Part shown: positions 51,769 through 62,249 of the stretch, piece after piece
Layout: every line of letters starts with the position of its first letter
Numbering within the stretch: position 1 is the stretch's first letter
NCBI GenBank assembly: GCA_003224085.1
Contig: QHYK01000102.1
Location: forward strand, 1-64,000
Length of the DNA: 64,000 nt
Origin: Acidobacteriota bacterium
GTDB lineage: Bacteria; Acidobacteriota; Terriglobia; Acidiferrales; UBA7541
Direction: 5' to 3'
Made by a program: the position numbers and the translations under genes
The notes under the pieces: model-generated
Told to the model about the DNA's origin: nothing
What the model saw: the letters and a program-made list of their open reading frames with translations, nothing else
Database searches by the model: none

Positions 51769-54700
51769 CTATGCCTCAAATTCCGTTTCCGGCTCAGGTA
51801 ACTTGTCGCCGTCCTTGGCGACCCAAACATAGAGTGTGGGAAGCAAAAAAATGCTCATCAGCAGGGCGGCAAGAAGGCCGCCCACGATCACAATGGCAAA
51901 GGGCCGCTGCGAGTCCGAACCGATGCCGCGCGAAACGGCCGCAGGCAACAAACCGAGAGTGGCCACCAAGGAAGTCATTAATATCGGACGAAGCCGCAGA
52001 ACCGCTCCTTCGATAGCCGCATCCTCCACGGTGTGACCGCGCGCACGCAGTTGATTGATGTACTCGAGCATGATCACGCCGGTCTGGACGCACACGCCAA
52101 ACAGCGCCAGAAAACCGACGCCGGAGGAAACGCTGAAATGCGTTCCTGTGAGCAGTAGCGCAAGCAAACCACCAACCGGCGCCATCGCAACGTTGGCCAG
52201 AATAAGCAGCGTCCATTTATAAGAACGAAACATCGTGTAGAGAATGCCGAAAATGAGCAATAGGGTCAGCGGAACAATCAGCATGAGGCGGGCTTCGGCT
52301 CGCCTTTCGCTTTCGTATTCGCCTGCCCAATCGATGTGATAACCCCGCGGCAGCTGAACCTGCGCGCTTACCCTTCGAATGGCCTCTTCGACGGCGCCGC
52401 CAAGGTCGCGGCCGCGGACACTGTACTTAATGGCCACGTAGCGTTGGTTCCCTTCGCGATAAATTTCTGATCCGCCGTCCCGCTGCGTGATGGCGCAGAG
52501 CTGCGCAAGAGCCACGCGCTCGCCGGCAGGAGATAGCAGGCGAATGTTCTCGATGGCTTCCTTCGTGTTGCGGTACTGTGGCAGATACCGCAGGACCAGA
52601 TCGTAGCGCTGCTCTCCTTGCAGCACCTGGGTGAGAGCCGTGCCCCCGACGGCTGTTTGGATGGCATCCTGAACATCGGCGACGTTGATTTGGTGCCGCG
52701 CGGCTTGTTGCCGGTCCACTTGCACCTCGATGTTGGGCTGGCCCAAGACATGGAATACGCCAAGATCTTCGATCCCCGTGATTCCTCGCATGACCGTAAC
52801 AGTGTGGTCCGCCTTTTCTTCCAGAAGCTTCAAGTCGTCGCCGTAGATTTTTACAGCGAGCTCGCCTTTTACGCCGCTGACCGCCTCTTCCATGTTGTCC
52901 GCGATCGGTTGAGAAAAGCCCCAGATGACTCCGGGAACTTTCTCGAGCTCGCGATCCATGGCGGCAATGAGCCTTTCTTTGTTTTCGTGAAAGACGGGCC
53001 GCCATTGTTCCTTCGGCTTCAGGTCCACAAAGTATTCGGTATTGAAAAAGCCCGTAGTATCGGTCCCGTCATCAGGGCGTCCCACTTGGCTCGTACATTG
53101 CGTGACTTCCGGAAAGGAGCAAAGCAGGACGCGCGCCTGATTTGCTACGCGGATTCCCTCCGTCGGTCCGGTGCTGGGAGCAAGGGTTCCGCGCACCCAG
53201 AGCGCGCCCTCATCCAAGTGCGGAAGGAACTCCGAACCGATGGCCCCGCCAAACGTGAGATACCACGCGACACCCAGCGCCAGCCCTGCGAAGCCCACGG
53301 TCCACCAGCGGTTTTCGATGGCGCGCCGCACATGTTCGCGATAGATCCTTTTTAGAAAGTCCATCGGAGGGTTGCGCCACTCCCGCGTGCCTCTGGCAAA
53401 AAAGAGACCGGCGAACACGGGGGCGACCAACATGGAAAAGAGCAAAGCGCCGAGAAGAGCAAAGGCCACGGTCCACGCCATGGGCTTGAAAAGACGGCCT
53501 TCCACACGCTGCAGCGTGAAAATCGGCAAGTACGCGGTAATGATGATGGCGATCGCGTAGAACACGGGCCGCTGGACCTCGTGAGCGGCGTCTCGAATGC
53601 GCTCCAAAGGCGTTTTGTGAGTAAGTTCACCATGACTCATGTGGCGGACGATGTTCTCCACCATGACTACGGCGCCATCCACAACCATTCCGAAATCCAG
53701 CGCGCCAAGAGAAAGCAAGTTTGCGGGAATGCCTTTGAGTTTCAAACAGGTCGCGGCAAATAAAAGTGAGAACGGGATGGTCAGGGCAACGATCGTGGCT
53801 CCGCGAACATTTCCGAGGAACAGGAAAAGAATGATGACCACGAGAAGGATGCCTTCGGTGAGGTTATGCAGCACGGTGTGCGTGGTGAAATGCAACAGGT
53901 CGCTGCGGTCAATAAAAGGAACCACTTTTACTCCGGCAGGCAGGATGCGTTCGTTCAGCTCCTTCACTTTTTCATGAATTCCCCGGAGGGCCTCGTCCGC
54001 ATTGGCGCCTTTGCGCAGGAGCACGATTCCCGAACACACATCGTCGTTGTCGATGATCTTGCCGTCTTCGCGGTGAATCGCGCGCGCAAACTGACCGAGC
54101 CGAATTTTTGGGCCCTGCGCGACCAAGGCAATGTCTTTGATCCGCAGCGGCGTCCCGTTCTTGGTCATGATTACGGTGTTTTCGATATCGCGGACATTCT
54201 GGACCAGACCAACTTCGCGGACGTTAATCTGCTGCAAACCTGCTTCGATGAAGCTTCCGCCCGCATTGGCGTTGTTGTTGGTGAGCTGCTGCTCCACTTG
54301 CGCCAGGCTAAGTCCGTAGGCGATCAATTTATTGGGGTCCACGCGAACTTGATATTCGCGCGTCGGCCCGCCAAAACTTGCGACGTCCACCACATCAGGA
54401 ACCGCTTTGAAATTCTTCTCGATGACCCAGTCTTCAATGGATTTCAGCTCCATCACGTCGTAATTCGGATTCGTGCTTTGGAGCGTGAAAAAGTAAATCT
54501 GGCCGACGGGGCTCCAATCGGTTCCCATCTGGGGTGTGACTCCCGGAGGCAATGTAACCTGCGACAAGCGCTCGAGGACTCTTTCCCGGTTCCAGGCGTT
54601 TTCTTCTTCGTCGTCGAAGATCAGCTTCAAATCCGAAAGTCCGAACAGCGAGAACGACCGTAAGTGCACGACATGCGGAATTCCATTCATGGCGATTTCG

Positions 54701-54906
54701 AGCGGGATGGTGACCTGCTGCTCGATCTGTTCCGCGGAAATGCCGGGCCACTGCGTGATGATGTCCACGTAGTTGTTCGCGACGTCGGGATAGGCTTCCA
54801 CGGGAAGCTGGTGGAAGGAAACGGCTCCCCAAAAGAAAAGCAAACTCGCCGCCGCGAGCACGAGGAAGCGGTTTTCCAACGCAAAATCGACGAGCCTGCG
54901 AATCAT
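51769..54906 (-). CDS. Heavy-metal RND efflux pump, CzcA/CusA-like
   Basis: The inner-membrane pump of a tripartite metal exporter. It opens MIRRLVDFALENRFLVLAAA with TM1, has the large periplasmic domains, and has the proton-relay motif LDFGMVVDGAVVMVEN in TM4 characteristic of the HME-RND family. The 1045-residue length is standard. ATG 54906 directly abuts the adaptor stop. The transported metal cannot be read from the sequence; zinc/cobalt/cadmium and copper/silver are both possible. Confidence 0.93.
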   Translation of the reverse strand: MIRRLVDFALENRFLVLAAASLLFFWGAVSFHQLPVEAYPDVANNYVDIITQWPGISAEQIEQQVTIPLEIAMNGIPHVVHLRSFSLFGLSDLKLIFDDEEENAWNRERVLERLSQVTLPPGVTPQMGTDWSPVGQIYFFTLQSTNPNYDVMELKSIEDWVIEKNFKAVPDVVDVASFGGPTREYQVRVDPNKLIAYGLSLAQVEQQLTNNNANAGGSFIEAGLQQINVREVGLVQNVRDIENTVIMTKNGTPLRIKDIALVAQGPKIRLGQFARAIHREDGKIIDNDDVCSGIVLLRKGANADEALRGIHEKVKELNERILPAGVKVVPFIDRSDLLHFTTHTVLHNLTEGILLVVIILFLFLGNVRGATIVALTIPFSLLFAATCLKLKGIPANLLSLGALDFGMVVDGAVVMVENIVRHMSHGELTHKTPLERIRDAAHEVQRPVFYAIAIIITAYLPIFTLQRVEGRLFKPMAWTVAFALLGALLFSMLVAPVFAGLFFARGTREWRNPPMDFLKRIYREHVRRAIENRWWTVGFAGLALGVAWYLTFGGAIGSEFLPHLDEGALWVRGTLAPSTGPTEGIRVANQARVLLCSFPEVTQCTSQVGRPDDGTDTTGFFNTEYFVDLKPKEQWRPVFHENKERLIAAMDRELEKVPGVIWGFSQPIADNMEEAVSGVKGELAVKIYGDDLKLLEEKADHTVTVMRGITGIEDLGVFHVLGQPNIEVQVDRQQAARHQINVADVQDAIQTAVGGTALTQVLQGEQRYDLVLRYLPQYRNTKEAIENIRLLSPAGERVALAQLCAITQRDGGSEIYREGNQRYVAIKYSVRGRDLGGAVEEAIRRVSAQVQLPRGYHIDWAGEYESERRAEARLMLIVPLTLLLIFGILYTMFRSYKWTLLILANVAMAPVGGLLALLLTGTHFSVSSGVGFLALFGVCVQTGVIMLEYINQLRARGHTVEDAAIEGAVLRLRPILMTSLVATLGLLPAAVSRGIGSDSQRPFAIVIVGGLLAALLMSIFLLPTLYVWVAKDGDKLPEPETEFEA

Positions 54907-56040
54907 CTACTGCTCCACTGTGCTCTGAAAGACCAAAGCATTCTGCACAACTTTTTCGCCCGGCTTGATTCCAGAGAGAATTTCCTGCATGTTGCCAGAA
55001 AGCATGCTCCCGGCGGTAACTTCCACGCGCCGGAATTTCTTCCCCCCTTCAGGAACGTAGACCCAATCGCGATCGTGCAAATGCAAAATGGCGGCCGCTG
55101 GAACGGCGGAATGATTTTCCTTTTTCTGTCCGTGGAATGTCGCCGTGACAAACATGCCTACGCGCATCAGTCCGGGGTTGGCCACTTCGATGCGCACTTT
55201 GGCGGAACGAAGCGTGGGGTCCAGAACCGGGCTGACGTTGCCAATGCGGCCGATAAAAGCTTTGTCGGGATACGCGTTCAGGTGGATTTCCGCCGTCTCG
55301 CCCACGTGCACGCTTGCCAAATCATTCTCAAAGACATCACAAAGAATCCAGACGCGGCTCAAGTCGGAAATCGTGAAGGGATTCGGCGACCCGAGGCCCG
55401 CAACGCCTGCGGCGTTGGTGACCTGCTGATCCGTGATGACCCCCGAAACCGGGGCGAGAATGTCGACGATCGACGCCGGATGATCAATGCGTCCTCCCAG
55501 CACGCGAAGCTTTTCCGCCGTGTTTTCCACGTCTACCTTGGCCTTGTTCTCAGCGTCCTCGGCCACCTGGTAGTCGTTCAAGGAGATGGCCCCCTTGTCG
55601 TACAGCAGCTGGGCGCGTTCGTACTGAACGCGCGCCAGTTTCTCGTCCGCCACGGCCTTTCGATAATCCGAAAGCGCCCCGGACACGTCCGCGCTCTGCA
55701 CGCGCATCAGCACCTGACCTTTCTTGACGGTGTCCCCCAGCCGCGCTTTGACTTCCACCACTCGGCCGGCGGCAATCGAAATGACCGGCACGTTGCGCGA
55801 CACGTCCGGGCTGACCGTCCCGGTTACGCTCAATTGAGAAGCAGAAAGATGCTCCACGGTCGTGGCCAGCGGAAATTGCTCAGGATGGTCCACCTGAAAA
55901 ATGTTGGCATCCTCGGCATGCTCGACGACTGCCGGCGGAGGCGCTTCGGCCTTCGGGTCGCCCTTGGAGTCGCCGCAGCCGGAAAGCCACAACCCGATGG
56001 AGGCCAGAAAGAGGGCTTTTTCGAATTGCCGGCGTCTCAT
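54907..56040 (-). CDS. RND efflux periplasmic adaptor, CzcB/CusB-like
   Basis: A membrane-fusion protein linking pump and outer-membrane factor. It has a lipoprotein signal with lipobox LSGC (Cys22), the lipoyl-like half-motif GRVVEVKARLGDTVKKGQVLMRV, an alpha-hairpin (residues ~130-190) and the second half-motif APVSGVITDQQV, then the beta-barrel. Length 377. It overlaps the upstream outer-membrane-factor gene by 4 nt (ATGA) and abuts the pump gene. Confidence 0.93.
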   Translation of the reverse strand: MRRRQFEKALFLASIGLWLSGCGDSKGDPKAEAPPPAVVEHAEDANIFQVDHPEQFPLATTVEHLSASQLSVTGTVSPDVSRNVPVISIAAGRVVEVKARLGDTVKKGQVLMRVQSADVSGALSDYRKAVADEKLARVQYERAQLLYDKGAISLNDYQVAEDAENKAKVDVENTAEKLRVLGGRIDHPASIVDILAPVSGVITDQQVTNAAGVAGLGSPNPFTISDLSRVWILCDVFENDLASVHVGETAEIHLNAYPDKAFIGRIGNVSPVLDPTLRSAKVRIEVANPGLMRVGMFVTATFHGQKKENHSAVPAAAILHLHDRDWVYVPEGGKKFRRVEVTAGSMLSGNMQEILSGIKPGEKVVQNALVFQSTVEQ

Positions 56041-57320
56041 GGAATTACCTCACGCCCTACGGCTTCATTCAATTGATTGGCAGCATCCAGGTAAGAGGCG
56101 ACTAAATTTAGGTAATTGATCTCCACACTTCGGTACTCTGCCTGAGAATTCAGAAAATCGAGAAGAGAAGCGGCCCCGTGCTCGTAGGAGAATGCGATCG
56201 TGTCCCGCACCCGCGAGGCCATCTGCAGGTACCGCTCTTTGTACGGCTTGAGGAGAATCAAGTTGCTTTCCACCGTTGCGTAAGCGGAATCCACCTCGCT
56301 GAACACCTGCGAGCGCGCCGCTTGTGCAAGTTTGTCGCTGCGATCGATGTCCAATTTCGTGCGCAGCTTTTCTCCCTGATTCCGGTCAAAGATGCGCAAG
56401 GGAATACTGACGCTGGCGCCAATGGTCTGGTTGTCGAAGGGATTATTGAAGGACGGGTTGTACGTCCACCATCCCGCGAAGGTCGGATCCGTGGAACCAT
56501 TGGCGATAGCGAGCTGGTGGTCGGTTTTGGCTTTGTCAATGGCCTGCACTGCGGCTTTCAAATCCGGCCGGCTATCCAGGGCCGTTTGGCGGACGTCGTC
56601 CAGAGGCGGAATTTGCGGAGAAAAGTCGAAAGGACCAGCGACGTCGAACTGGTCGGGAGAAGTGCGATCGTTCAAAAGCATGAGCAGCTGGATTTTCGCC
56701 GTTTCCAGACTTTCCATAGCAGTTTGCAGATCGGCTTCGTAAATAACACGCTGTAGTTCCAGCCGATCCAGGTCAACCTGGGCTATTGCTCCGGCCCTGA
56801 ACCGTTCGCGATTCACTTCGAGGACATGGTCGTAGTAGGCCATGTTTTCTTTGGCCAGCGCGAGAATAGCCTTTTCTTGCAGCACCTGAATGAACGCGGC
56901 TCGCAAAGTGGAAACAAGCGTGCGGTGCAGATCGTCCTGGTTCGAAACCGCAATGGCGGTCGCTTTCTGAGCGCTCCGGAGTCGCAATTCCCGTTTGTGC
57001 CGCCGTTCGTGCAGGTAGCTGATGTTTGGCGAAATCGTTGCCCCCTTGAGAGGCTGCCAGACTCCCTGATAAGGCGCGGCCTGAATTCCGTCCGTTGTCA
57101 CGGCCAGGTTCGGGTTGGGCCGCAAATAGGCGGTGATCTCTTCCGCCTTGGACTCATCAACGCTGATCAGGCCTGCCCGCAGCGTGGGGTTCAGCGCTTC
57201 AAATTGGTCACGAACCTCCTGCCAGCTGAGGGCCCGCTGGGCAAACGCGTTTGTCGCCACAATGGTGCTTAGCAGGGCACTCAGGCAGAGCCGGTTCTTG
57301 AACGTTCTCAAAGCCCGCAT
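56037..57320 (-). CDS. TolC-family outer-membrane factor, CzcC-like
   Basis: The outer-membrane channel of the tripartite efflux complex. A signal peptide (cleavage likely after AFAQ) is followed by two TolC repeats of long helices; LNPTLRAGLISVDESKAE and SRPDLKAAVQAIDKAK are recognisable. Length 427. It is the first of the three Czc-type genes and couples to the adaptor by a 4-nt overlap. Confidence 0.92.
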   Translation of the reverse strand: MRALRTFKNRLCLSALLSTIVATNAFAQRALSWQEVRDQFEALNPTLRAGLISVDESKAEEITAYLRPNPNLAVTTDGIQAAPYQGVWQPLKGATISPNISYLHERRHKRELRLRSAQKATAIAVSNQDDLHRTLVSTLRAAFIQVLQEKAILALAKENMAYYDHVLEVNRERFRAGAIAQVDLDRLELQRVIYEADLQTAMESLETAKIQLLMLLNDRTSPDQFDVAGPFDFSPQIPPLDDVRQTALDSRPDLKAAVQAIDKAKTDHQLAIANGSTDPTFAGWWTYNPSFNNPFDNQTIGASVSIPLRIFDRNQGEKLRTKLDIDRSDKLAQAARSQVFSEVDSAYATVESNLILLKPYKERYLQMASRVRDTIAFSYEHGAASLLDFLNSQAEYRSVEINYLNLVASYLDAANQLNEAVGREVIP

Positions 57321-57465
57321 ATGCTCATTCCTCTTCTTTTTTTGTTATTCCGGGGACTTCAGTCTCCCTAAAGCGTTGCCACCCAATCGAAAATACCGGA
57401 GGGGGTCATCCAAATTCTTTGACCTCTCGGCAAAAACGACTTTTTACGAACGGGGAACGAACGAA

Positions 57466-57894
57466 TTAGGCGAGAGACGCGGGGGGCGCCCTGCCGCAAA
57501 GGCTTGCACATTCGATGACTGCCGCGAAATGCGGTTCGGAAGGCTCCAGCAGCCTTCTTATGGCAGGAAGCGTAGGAGATAGGGCTTCGGGCGGGAAGAA
57601 CAGAAGAAAATTGCCCGGAATAGCGCGGGCAGGCGCGGAATGTGCTGCGGCTCCTAGGATCGCCGCGATTCGTGAGCCTCTTCTTTCTTCGACCAGAACT
57701 TGCTGGTTGTGCAAGTCATCGGTCATGGAGATGACAAAAAACAAAATGACCAGGGCGCAGCCCATGGCTACGACCTTCTGGCCGTAACTCGCGGGCCGCC
57801 GCACCTGTGCGCCGTTGCCCGATAGCGTGGTGATTAGCGAGAGAACCGCCGCAATGGCCACGCAGACCCAAACGAGATTGAGCGTCAGTTCCAT
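57466..57894 (-). CDS. Small membrane protein upstream of the efflux operon
   Basis: A 142-residue protein with two hydrophobic segments, residues ~5-22 (NLVWVCVAIAAVLSLITTL) and ~40-56 (VVAMGCALVILFFVISMT), then a soluble tail. ATG 57894 (MELTLNLVW) was preferred over TTG 57903. It lies 145 nt before the CzcC-like gene on the same strand. A role in metal sensing or pump assembly is inference; I do not recognise the family. Confidence 0.65.
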   Translation of the reverse strand: MELTLNLVWVCVAIAAVLSLITTLSGNGAQVRRPASYGQKVVAMGCALVILFFVISMTDDLHNQQVLVEERRGSRIAAILGAAAHSAPARAIPGNFLLFFPPEALSPTLPAIRRLLEPSEPHFAAVIECASLCGRAPPASLA

Positions 57895-57987
57895 GATCTT
57901 CAAATTATAGTATGCATCCCGAACGGCTGAAGCAACAGAGAGCTGATTAAGAAAGGCAACGAAAACGGCACTTCGCCGAACGAGGAT

Positions 57988-58761
57988 CTACGGCTTGTTC
58001 GTTGCGGCCGGCGCAGCGGTCGCAGGTGCGCGCGGTGCTGCTGGCTTGGAAAAATGAGACTCCTCGAGCTTCGGATTAATTTCGACTTTTTCGATCGTGA
58101 GGGATTGTTGGTAGTCCGTACCCGGGCTGCCCTGATCAATTTTGAAAGGAAATTTTAGACCTTGGACTTCGCGATAATCGGCAAGCGTGGTCTCCCAAGG
58201 CAGCTTCTGCTGTCCGATTTTGCGGATTCCTTCCCATTTCGAGGTCAGGAACGTTGCGCCGTCAATCAGGTAGGAGCGAACTTCTCCGCTTTTGGCGGTT
58301 ATCTTTAGCCGGTAGACGGTCTTGCCTTCGGCGCCTTCCTTTCCAACTAGTTCGACTTCGGATCCTTTGGCTTTATAATCCACCAGCGGGCCGTCCATGT
58401 CCGATTCATCGGGCATTGCTTTCAGCTCATCCGCGGACATTTCCTGGACTTCTTTGTTTTCGGTAAAGGGATTCACCGTCCAGCCGCCGGATTTTCCATC
58501 GTAAACGCGCAGCACTTTCCGTCCTTCCACGGTGATTTCCGAATACAGCTTATGCGGACGCATCAGCTCGAGGACCAGCGTCCCTTCGACGCCCTGCGCA
58601 GAAAAGGTCCCCATAATCCGTTCGGATTGCACCGCCTTGATCTTTTGAGTCCCGCCGCGAGCTTCGATGGCCTTTTTTATGATTTCATCGAGCGTTTGTG
58701 CCCGTGAAGCAGGTAGCGGCAAAATACATAAGAATGCGGCAAGCAGAAGTCTGAATTTCAT
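57988..58761 (-). CDS. Secreted LolA/LppX-like protein
   Basis: A 257-residue exported protein. A signal peptide (MKFRLLLAAFLCILPLPASRAQ) is followed by a domain with IIKKAIEARGGTQKIKAVQS and VEGTLVLELMRPHKLYSEIT, resembling outer-membrane lipoprotein-sorting relatives with a half-barrel fold for lipids. The Pro/Ala-rich C-terminus ends TAAPAATNKP. ATG 58761 was chosen over the longer frame. It diverges from the phosphoesterase gene and its function is unproven. Confidence 0.75.
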   Translation of the reverse strand: MKFRLLLAAFLCILPLPASRAQTLDEIIKKAIEARGGTQKIKAVQSERIMGTFSAQGVEGTLVLELMRPHKLYSEITVEGRKVLRVYDGKSGGWTVNPFTENKEVQEMSADELKAMPDESDMDGPLVDYKAKGSEVELVGKEGAEGKTVYRLKITAKSGEVRSYLIDGATFLTSKWEGIRKIGQQKLPWETTLADYREVQGLKFPFKIDQGSPGTDYQQSLTIEKVEINPKLEESHFSKPAAPRAPATAAPAATNKP

Positions 58762-58978
58762 CTTTAGTCCGTTGGTTTGTTTTTGGCGGCTGAGCACCGC
58801 GAGACCTTCATCCTAAAAGCCCGCCGCCGTTCTGGTCAAATCCATTCCCGCAAGACGGGGCTTTGCGATTTCACCGTAATGAAACAATTTTCTCCTAGGC
58901 TCGGATACGCGTACATTTAGAGCCGCACGACAGACGATGGAGCAGGGAATATTCTCACAAGTTGCCAAGGGTGAATCT

Positions 58979-61900
58979 ATGACACGCCGATTTTTCGCGG
59001 GCCTTGTACTAACAACGCTTTTCTTTCCGGTAGTCACCAAGGGCCAGCAGCAACCCGCCGGCGAAGGCCGTCCCATCACGCCCGCTGGCTCGCTGGTGAT
59101 CGATGCGGCAACGCGGCTCCCCGCCGTGGGTGCCATGCCCATGACCGTGTTGCGCAGCCCCGATAATTTGGGGCGCGGCGGCAAGGGCCGCTATCTCCTG
59201 GTGGTGAACAGCGGCTTTGGTGTGCAGTTCAGCGAAGCGACGAACAGGGCGCAGCAATCGATCGCGGTGATCGACTTGAACGCAAATCCTGAGCCCCTCG
59301 TGATTCAAAACGTTTATTTCCCGACGCCGCAAAGCGCGAATGTCGGCGTGGCCTTTGGCCCTGGGGGATCCTCTGATGGAAGTTTCCCTCTGTACGTCTC
59401 CGGTGGATTCGAAAACAAGGTGTGGGTCTTCCGTTTTGACGCGAAAGCGCCCGCTCCCGTCCAGCCCCCCTCGCCCGGCCCGGACACCAAAGTTAGGGCG
59501 CCTTTCTTCGAGGTCAGCAACTCAGGCGAGGTTTCAGCAAAGGACTACAACCACGGCAAAGCTGCTCTCTATCCCACCGGGCTGGCGGTGACACGGGACG
59601 GCGCTACCCTCGTGGTTGCCAACAATCTCGGCGACAGCGTAACACTTGTCCGCAACCTCCAGGGTGAACGGAAAATGCAGCGGTTGGATTTACATCACTC
59701 AGCAAATCCCAACGAGAACATCTATCCCTACGGCGTCGTCCTGCTCGAGGACGGGAAGAAAGCGCGGGCTTACGTCTCCTGCTGGAACGACTCTTCAGTC
59801 GCCGTGATTTCACTGAATGGAAAGGCAGCCGTGGAGAAATTCATCGGCGTGGATCGGCACCCTACTGCAATGCTTCTGAATGCCGAAGGGACGCGGCTAT
59901 TTGTAGCCAATTCGAACGCCGACAGCGTCTCGGTAATCGACACTGGCTCCGATCAGGAAATCGAACGAATTGGCGTTCGGCTCGCGGAGAATGCTCTCCC
60001 CGGCTCAAGTCCCGAAGGAGTCGCGCTGAGCGAAGATGAAAAAACGCTTTACATCGCGAACGCGCACAGCAACGCGGTCGCCGTCGCATCGCTTTCGGAG
60101 AAAGCGCGAGGCGGGAAATCGCCCACAACGAATGGAGACGCGGCGAAATCGAAAATTCTGGGATTTATCCCCTCGGGACAATACCCTTCCGCCGTTGCCG
60201 TGGCGGACGGAAAGCTTTTCATCGGAAATGGCAAAGGCACGGGGTTCGAACCATCTTCGATGCGCGTGAGCAATAGCGGCCGCACCCCGAATCCGCCCAA
60301 CGCTGCCTTTCCGGCAAACAAAGGAAAAAATCGCCAGGGCGGCCAGTACAGCGGCTCGATCGTTTCGGGGAATATCAGCGTGGTGGCGCTTCCCGACGAG
60401 CCCACTCTCGCGCGTTACACGCAGCAAACCATGCAGAACGACGGACTGCTCAACTTTGCTCCGCCGAAACTCTTTGCCGGCGACAGCCCCATCAAGCACG
60501 TTGTTTACATCATCAAGGAAAATCGCACCTACGACCAGGTCTTTGGCGACGTGCAAACCTCCGGCGACGGCCACCCCGCCGATGGCGAGCCCGCTTTTGC
60601 GATTTTCGGCGACAGCGAAACGGCGCGCCGGCCCGATGGCACTCGACAGGCCGTCACGCCCAATCATCACGCGCTGGCGCAGCGCTTCGGGCTGTTTGAC
60701 CGCTTTTTCGTCAACTCCGAAGCCAGCCCCGACGGACATAACTGGGCCACGGCTGCCTTCTCCACCGACTACGTGGACAAAAGCTTTCGCTGGAACTATT
60801 CCGACCGCGGCCGCACCTACGACTTTGAAGGCTACAACCGCTTGCCCGATTACGAGCCGCCCAGCGAATTGCAACTCGATAGATTCCACGGCGACGCTTT
60901 GGCCGCGCTAACGGATTTGCTGGAAAACCATCTTCCTTACCGCCGGGGATTCATGGATCTTGCCGAGCCGAAAACTCTCTATCTCTGGGACGCCGCCGCC
61001 CGCGCGGGACTGACCTATCGGAATTATGGCGAATTCGTGACGGTGATTTCCGCCAACGACGTGGACGCGGCAAAGCGGCGGCGCCACAAAGACTATCCGG
61101 ACATTTCGAAAGCGGTTCGCGACCTTCCTAACAAGGCCTCGCTCGCGGATCATCACAGCCCGAGCTTTCGCAGCTTTGACGTCACCGCGCCCGACAGCAT
61201 GACCGTGGACTGCTACCAAGCCGCACTAAGCTCACCGCAAAACGATGCCGCAGTGACAGAGGACAACTCGAATGCAAACTGCAAGGGCAACTCGCGGTTT
61301 GGCGAATGGCTTGCGGAGTTTCGGGGATTCGTGGCCCAGCGCGAAGCGGGCAAGCCGGATCTCATGCCCGCGCTTACCGTCCTGCGTTTTCCCAATGACC
61401 ACACCACAGGCATCAAGAAAGGCTTTCCCACGCCGCAATTCATGGTCGCGGACAACGACTACGCCGTCGGGCGCCTGGTCGAGGCGATTTCCTCGAGCGC
61501 GTATTGGAAGGACACGGCGATTTTCGTCGTGGAGGATGACGCGCAAGCCGGCCCGGACCACGTGGATTCGCACCGCTCCAGCGGCCTGGCCATCAGCGCC
61601 TACAACAAACCCGGCGCCCTGATCCACGCGTTTCACAGCACCGTAAGCATGATTCGAACCATTGAATTGCTCCTCGGGATTTCACCGATGAACCAGCTCG
61701 ACGCTTCGGCGATTCCCATGGACATTTTTCAGGACCAGCCGGATTGGACGCCCTACAAAGCCGTGTTGCCAACCATCGCTGCCGACAATTTCCTAAGCGG
61801 TAAGCCAAAGGACAAAGCCACCGCGGAATGGATGAAAAAAACGACCCAGCAGGATTTTGCCCACGCCGACATGGCCGATCCGCAAACTCTCAACGCCATC

Positions 61901-62038
61901 ATCTGGTTTGCCTGCCGCGGAGGCGGTTCGAAAGTACCGGAATCCGCCGTGCTGCCGGCCTATCAGGCCATGCGCCTCGGCATTTCCAAACCCGAAGAAG
62001 CCTCCGGCAGTCGCAAGAAGAAATCCGACGACGATTGA
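58979..62038 (+). CDS. Secreted YncE-type propeller plus phosphoesterase
   Basis: A 1019-residue exported protein with a signal peptide MTRRFFAGLVLTTLFF. The N-terminal ~450 residues form a beta-propeller of YVTN-like repeats (GLAVTRDGATLVVANNLGDS, LNAEGTRLFVANSNADSVSV). The C-terminal half is a phosphoesterase/alkaline-phosphatase-superfamily domain (IKHVVYIIKENRTYDQVFGD, DGHNWATAA, FVVEDDAQAGPDHVDSHRS). ATG 58979 follows AAGGGTG. The fused architecture is known from Acidobacteriota. The substrate is unknown. Confidence 0.85.
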   Translation: MTRRFFAGLVLTTLFFPVVTKGQQQPAGEGRPITPAGSLVIDAATRLPAVGAMPMTVLRSPDNLGRGGKGRYLLVVNSGFGVQFSEATNRAQQSIAVIDLNANPEPLVIQNVYFPTPQSANVGVAFGPGGSSDGSFPLYVSGGFENKVWVFRFDAKAPAPVQPPSPGPDTKVRAPFFEVSNSGEVSAKDYNHGKAALYPTGLAVTRDGATLVVANNLGDSVTLVRNLQGERKMQRLDLHHSANPNENIYPYGVVLLEDGKKARAYVSCWNDSSVAVISLNGKAAVEKFIGVDRHPTAMLLNAEGTRLFVANSNADSVSVIDTGSDQEIERIGVRLAENALPGSSPEGVALSEDEKTLYIANAHSNAVAVASLSEKARGGKSPTTNGDAAKSKILGFIPSGQYPSAVAVADGKLFIGNGKGTGFEPSSMRVSNSGRTPNPPNAAFPANKGKNRQGGQYSGSIVSGNISVVALPDEPTLARYTQQTMQNDGLLNFAPPKLFAGDSPIKHVVYIIKENRTYDQVFGDVQTSGDGHPADGEPAFAIFGDSETARRPDGTRQAVTPNHHALAQRFGLFDRFFVNSEASPDGHNWATAAFSTDYVDKSFRWNYSDRGRTYDFEGYNRLPDYEPPSELQLDRFHGDALAALTDLLENHLPYRRGFMDLAEPKTLYLWDAAARAGLTYRNYGEFVTVISANDVDAAKRRRHKDYPDISKAVRDLPNKASLADHHSPSFRSFDVTAPDSMTVDCYQAALSSPQNDAAVTEDNSNANCKGNSRFGEWLAEFRGFVAQREAGKPDLMPALTVLRFPNDHTTGIKKGFPTPQFMVADNDYAVGRLVEAISSSAYWKDTAIFVVEDDAQAGPDHVDSHRSSGLAISAYNKPGALIHAFHSTVSMIRTIELLLGISPMNQLDASAIPMDIFQDQPDWTPYKAVLPTIAADNFLSGKPKDKATAEWMKKTTQQDFAHADMADPQTLNAIIWFACRGGGSKVPESAVLPAYQAMRLGISKPEEASGSRKKKSDDD

Positions 62039-62051
62039 TTCGAAAGCGTCC

Positions 62052-62082
62052 TTTTCGTTTTCGTTTTCGTTTTCATCTTCAT
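62052..62082. repeat. Hexamer-phased repeat after the phosphoesterase gene
   Basis: About five TTTTCG-type units (TTTTCG repeated, then TTTTCA and TCTTCA). It is a simple repeat comparable to the heptamer arrays but with period 6. Confidence 0.7.
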
Positions 62083-62249
62083 CTAACCAGGCTCCGATCC
62101 GTCGCAGTTTGTCGAACTGGGCGCCCAACGTGCCCCTCCGGACTTTTCTTGGCCGATTAGCGGGTTTTCCCCCAATTGACGCCTAGCGTTTCCCCGGATA
62201 CATCTCGCTTACTCTCAGATGTGTGGTCTCGTGCCCGTGGAGGTTGCCC

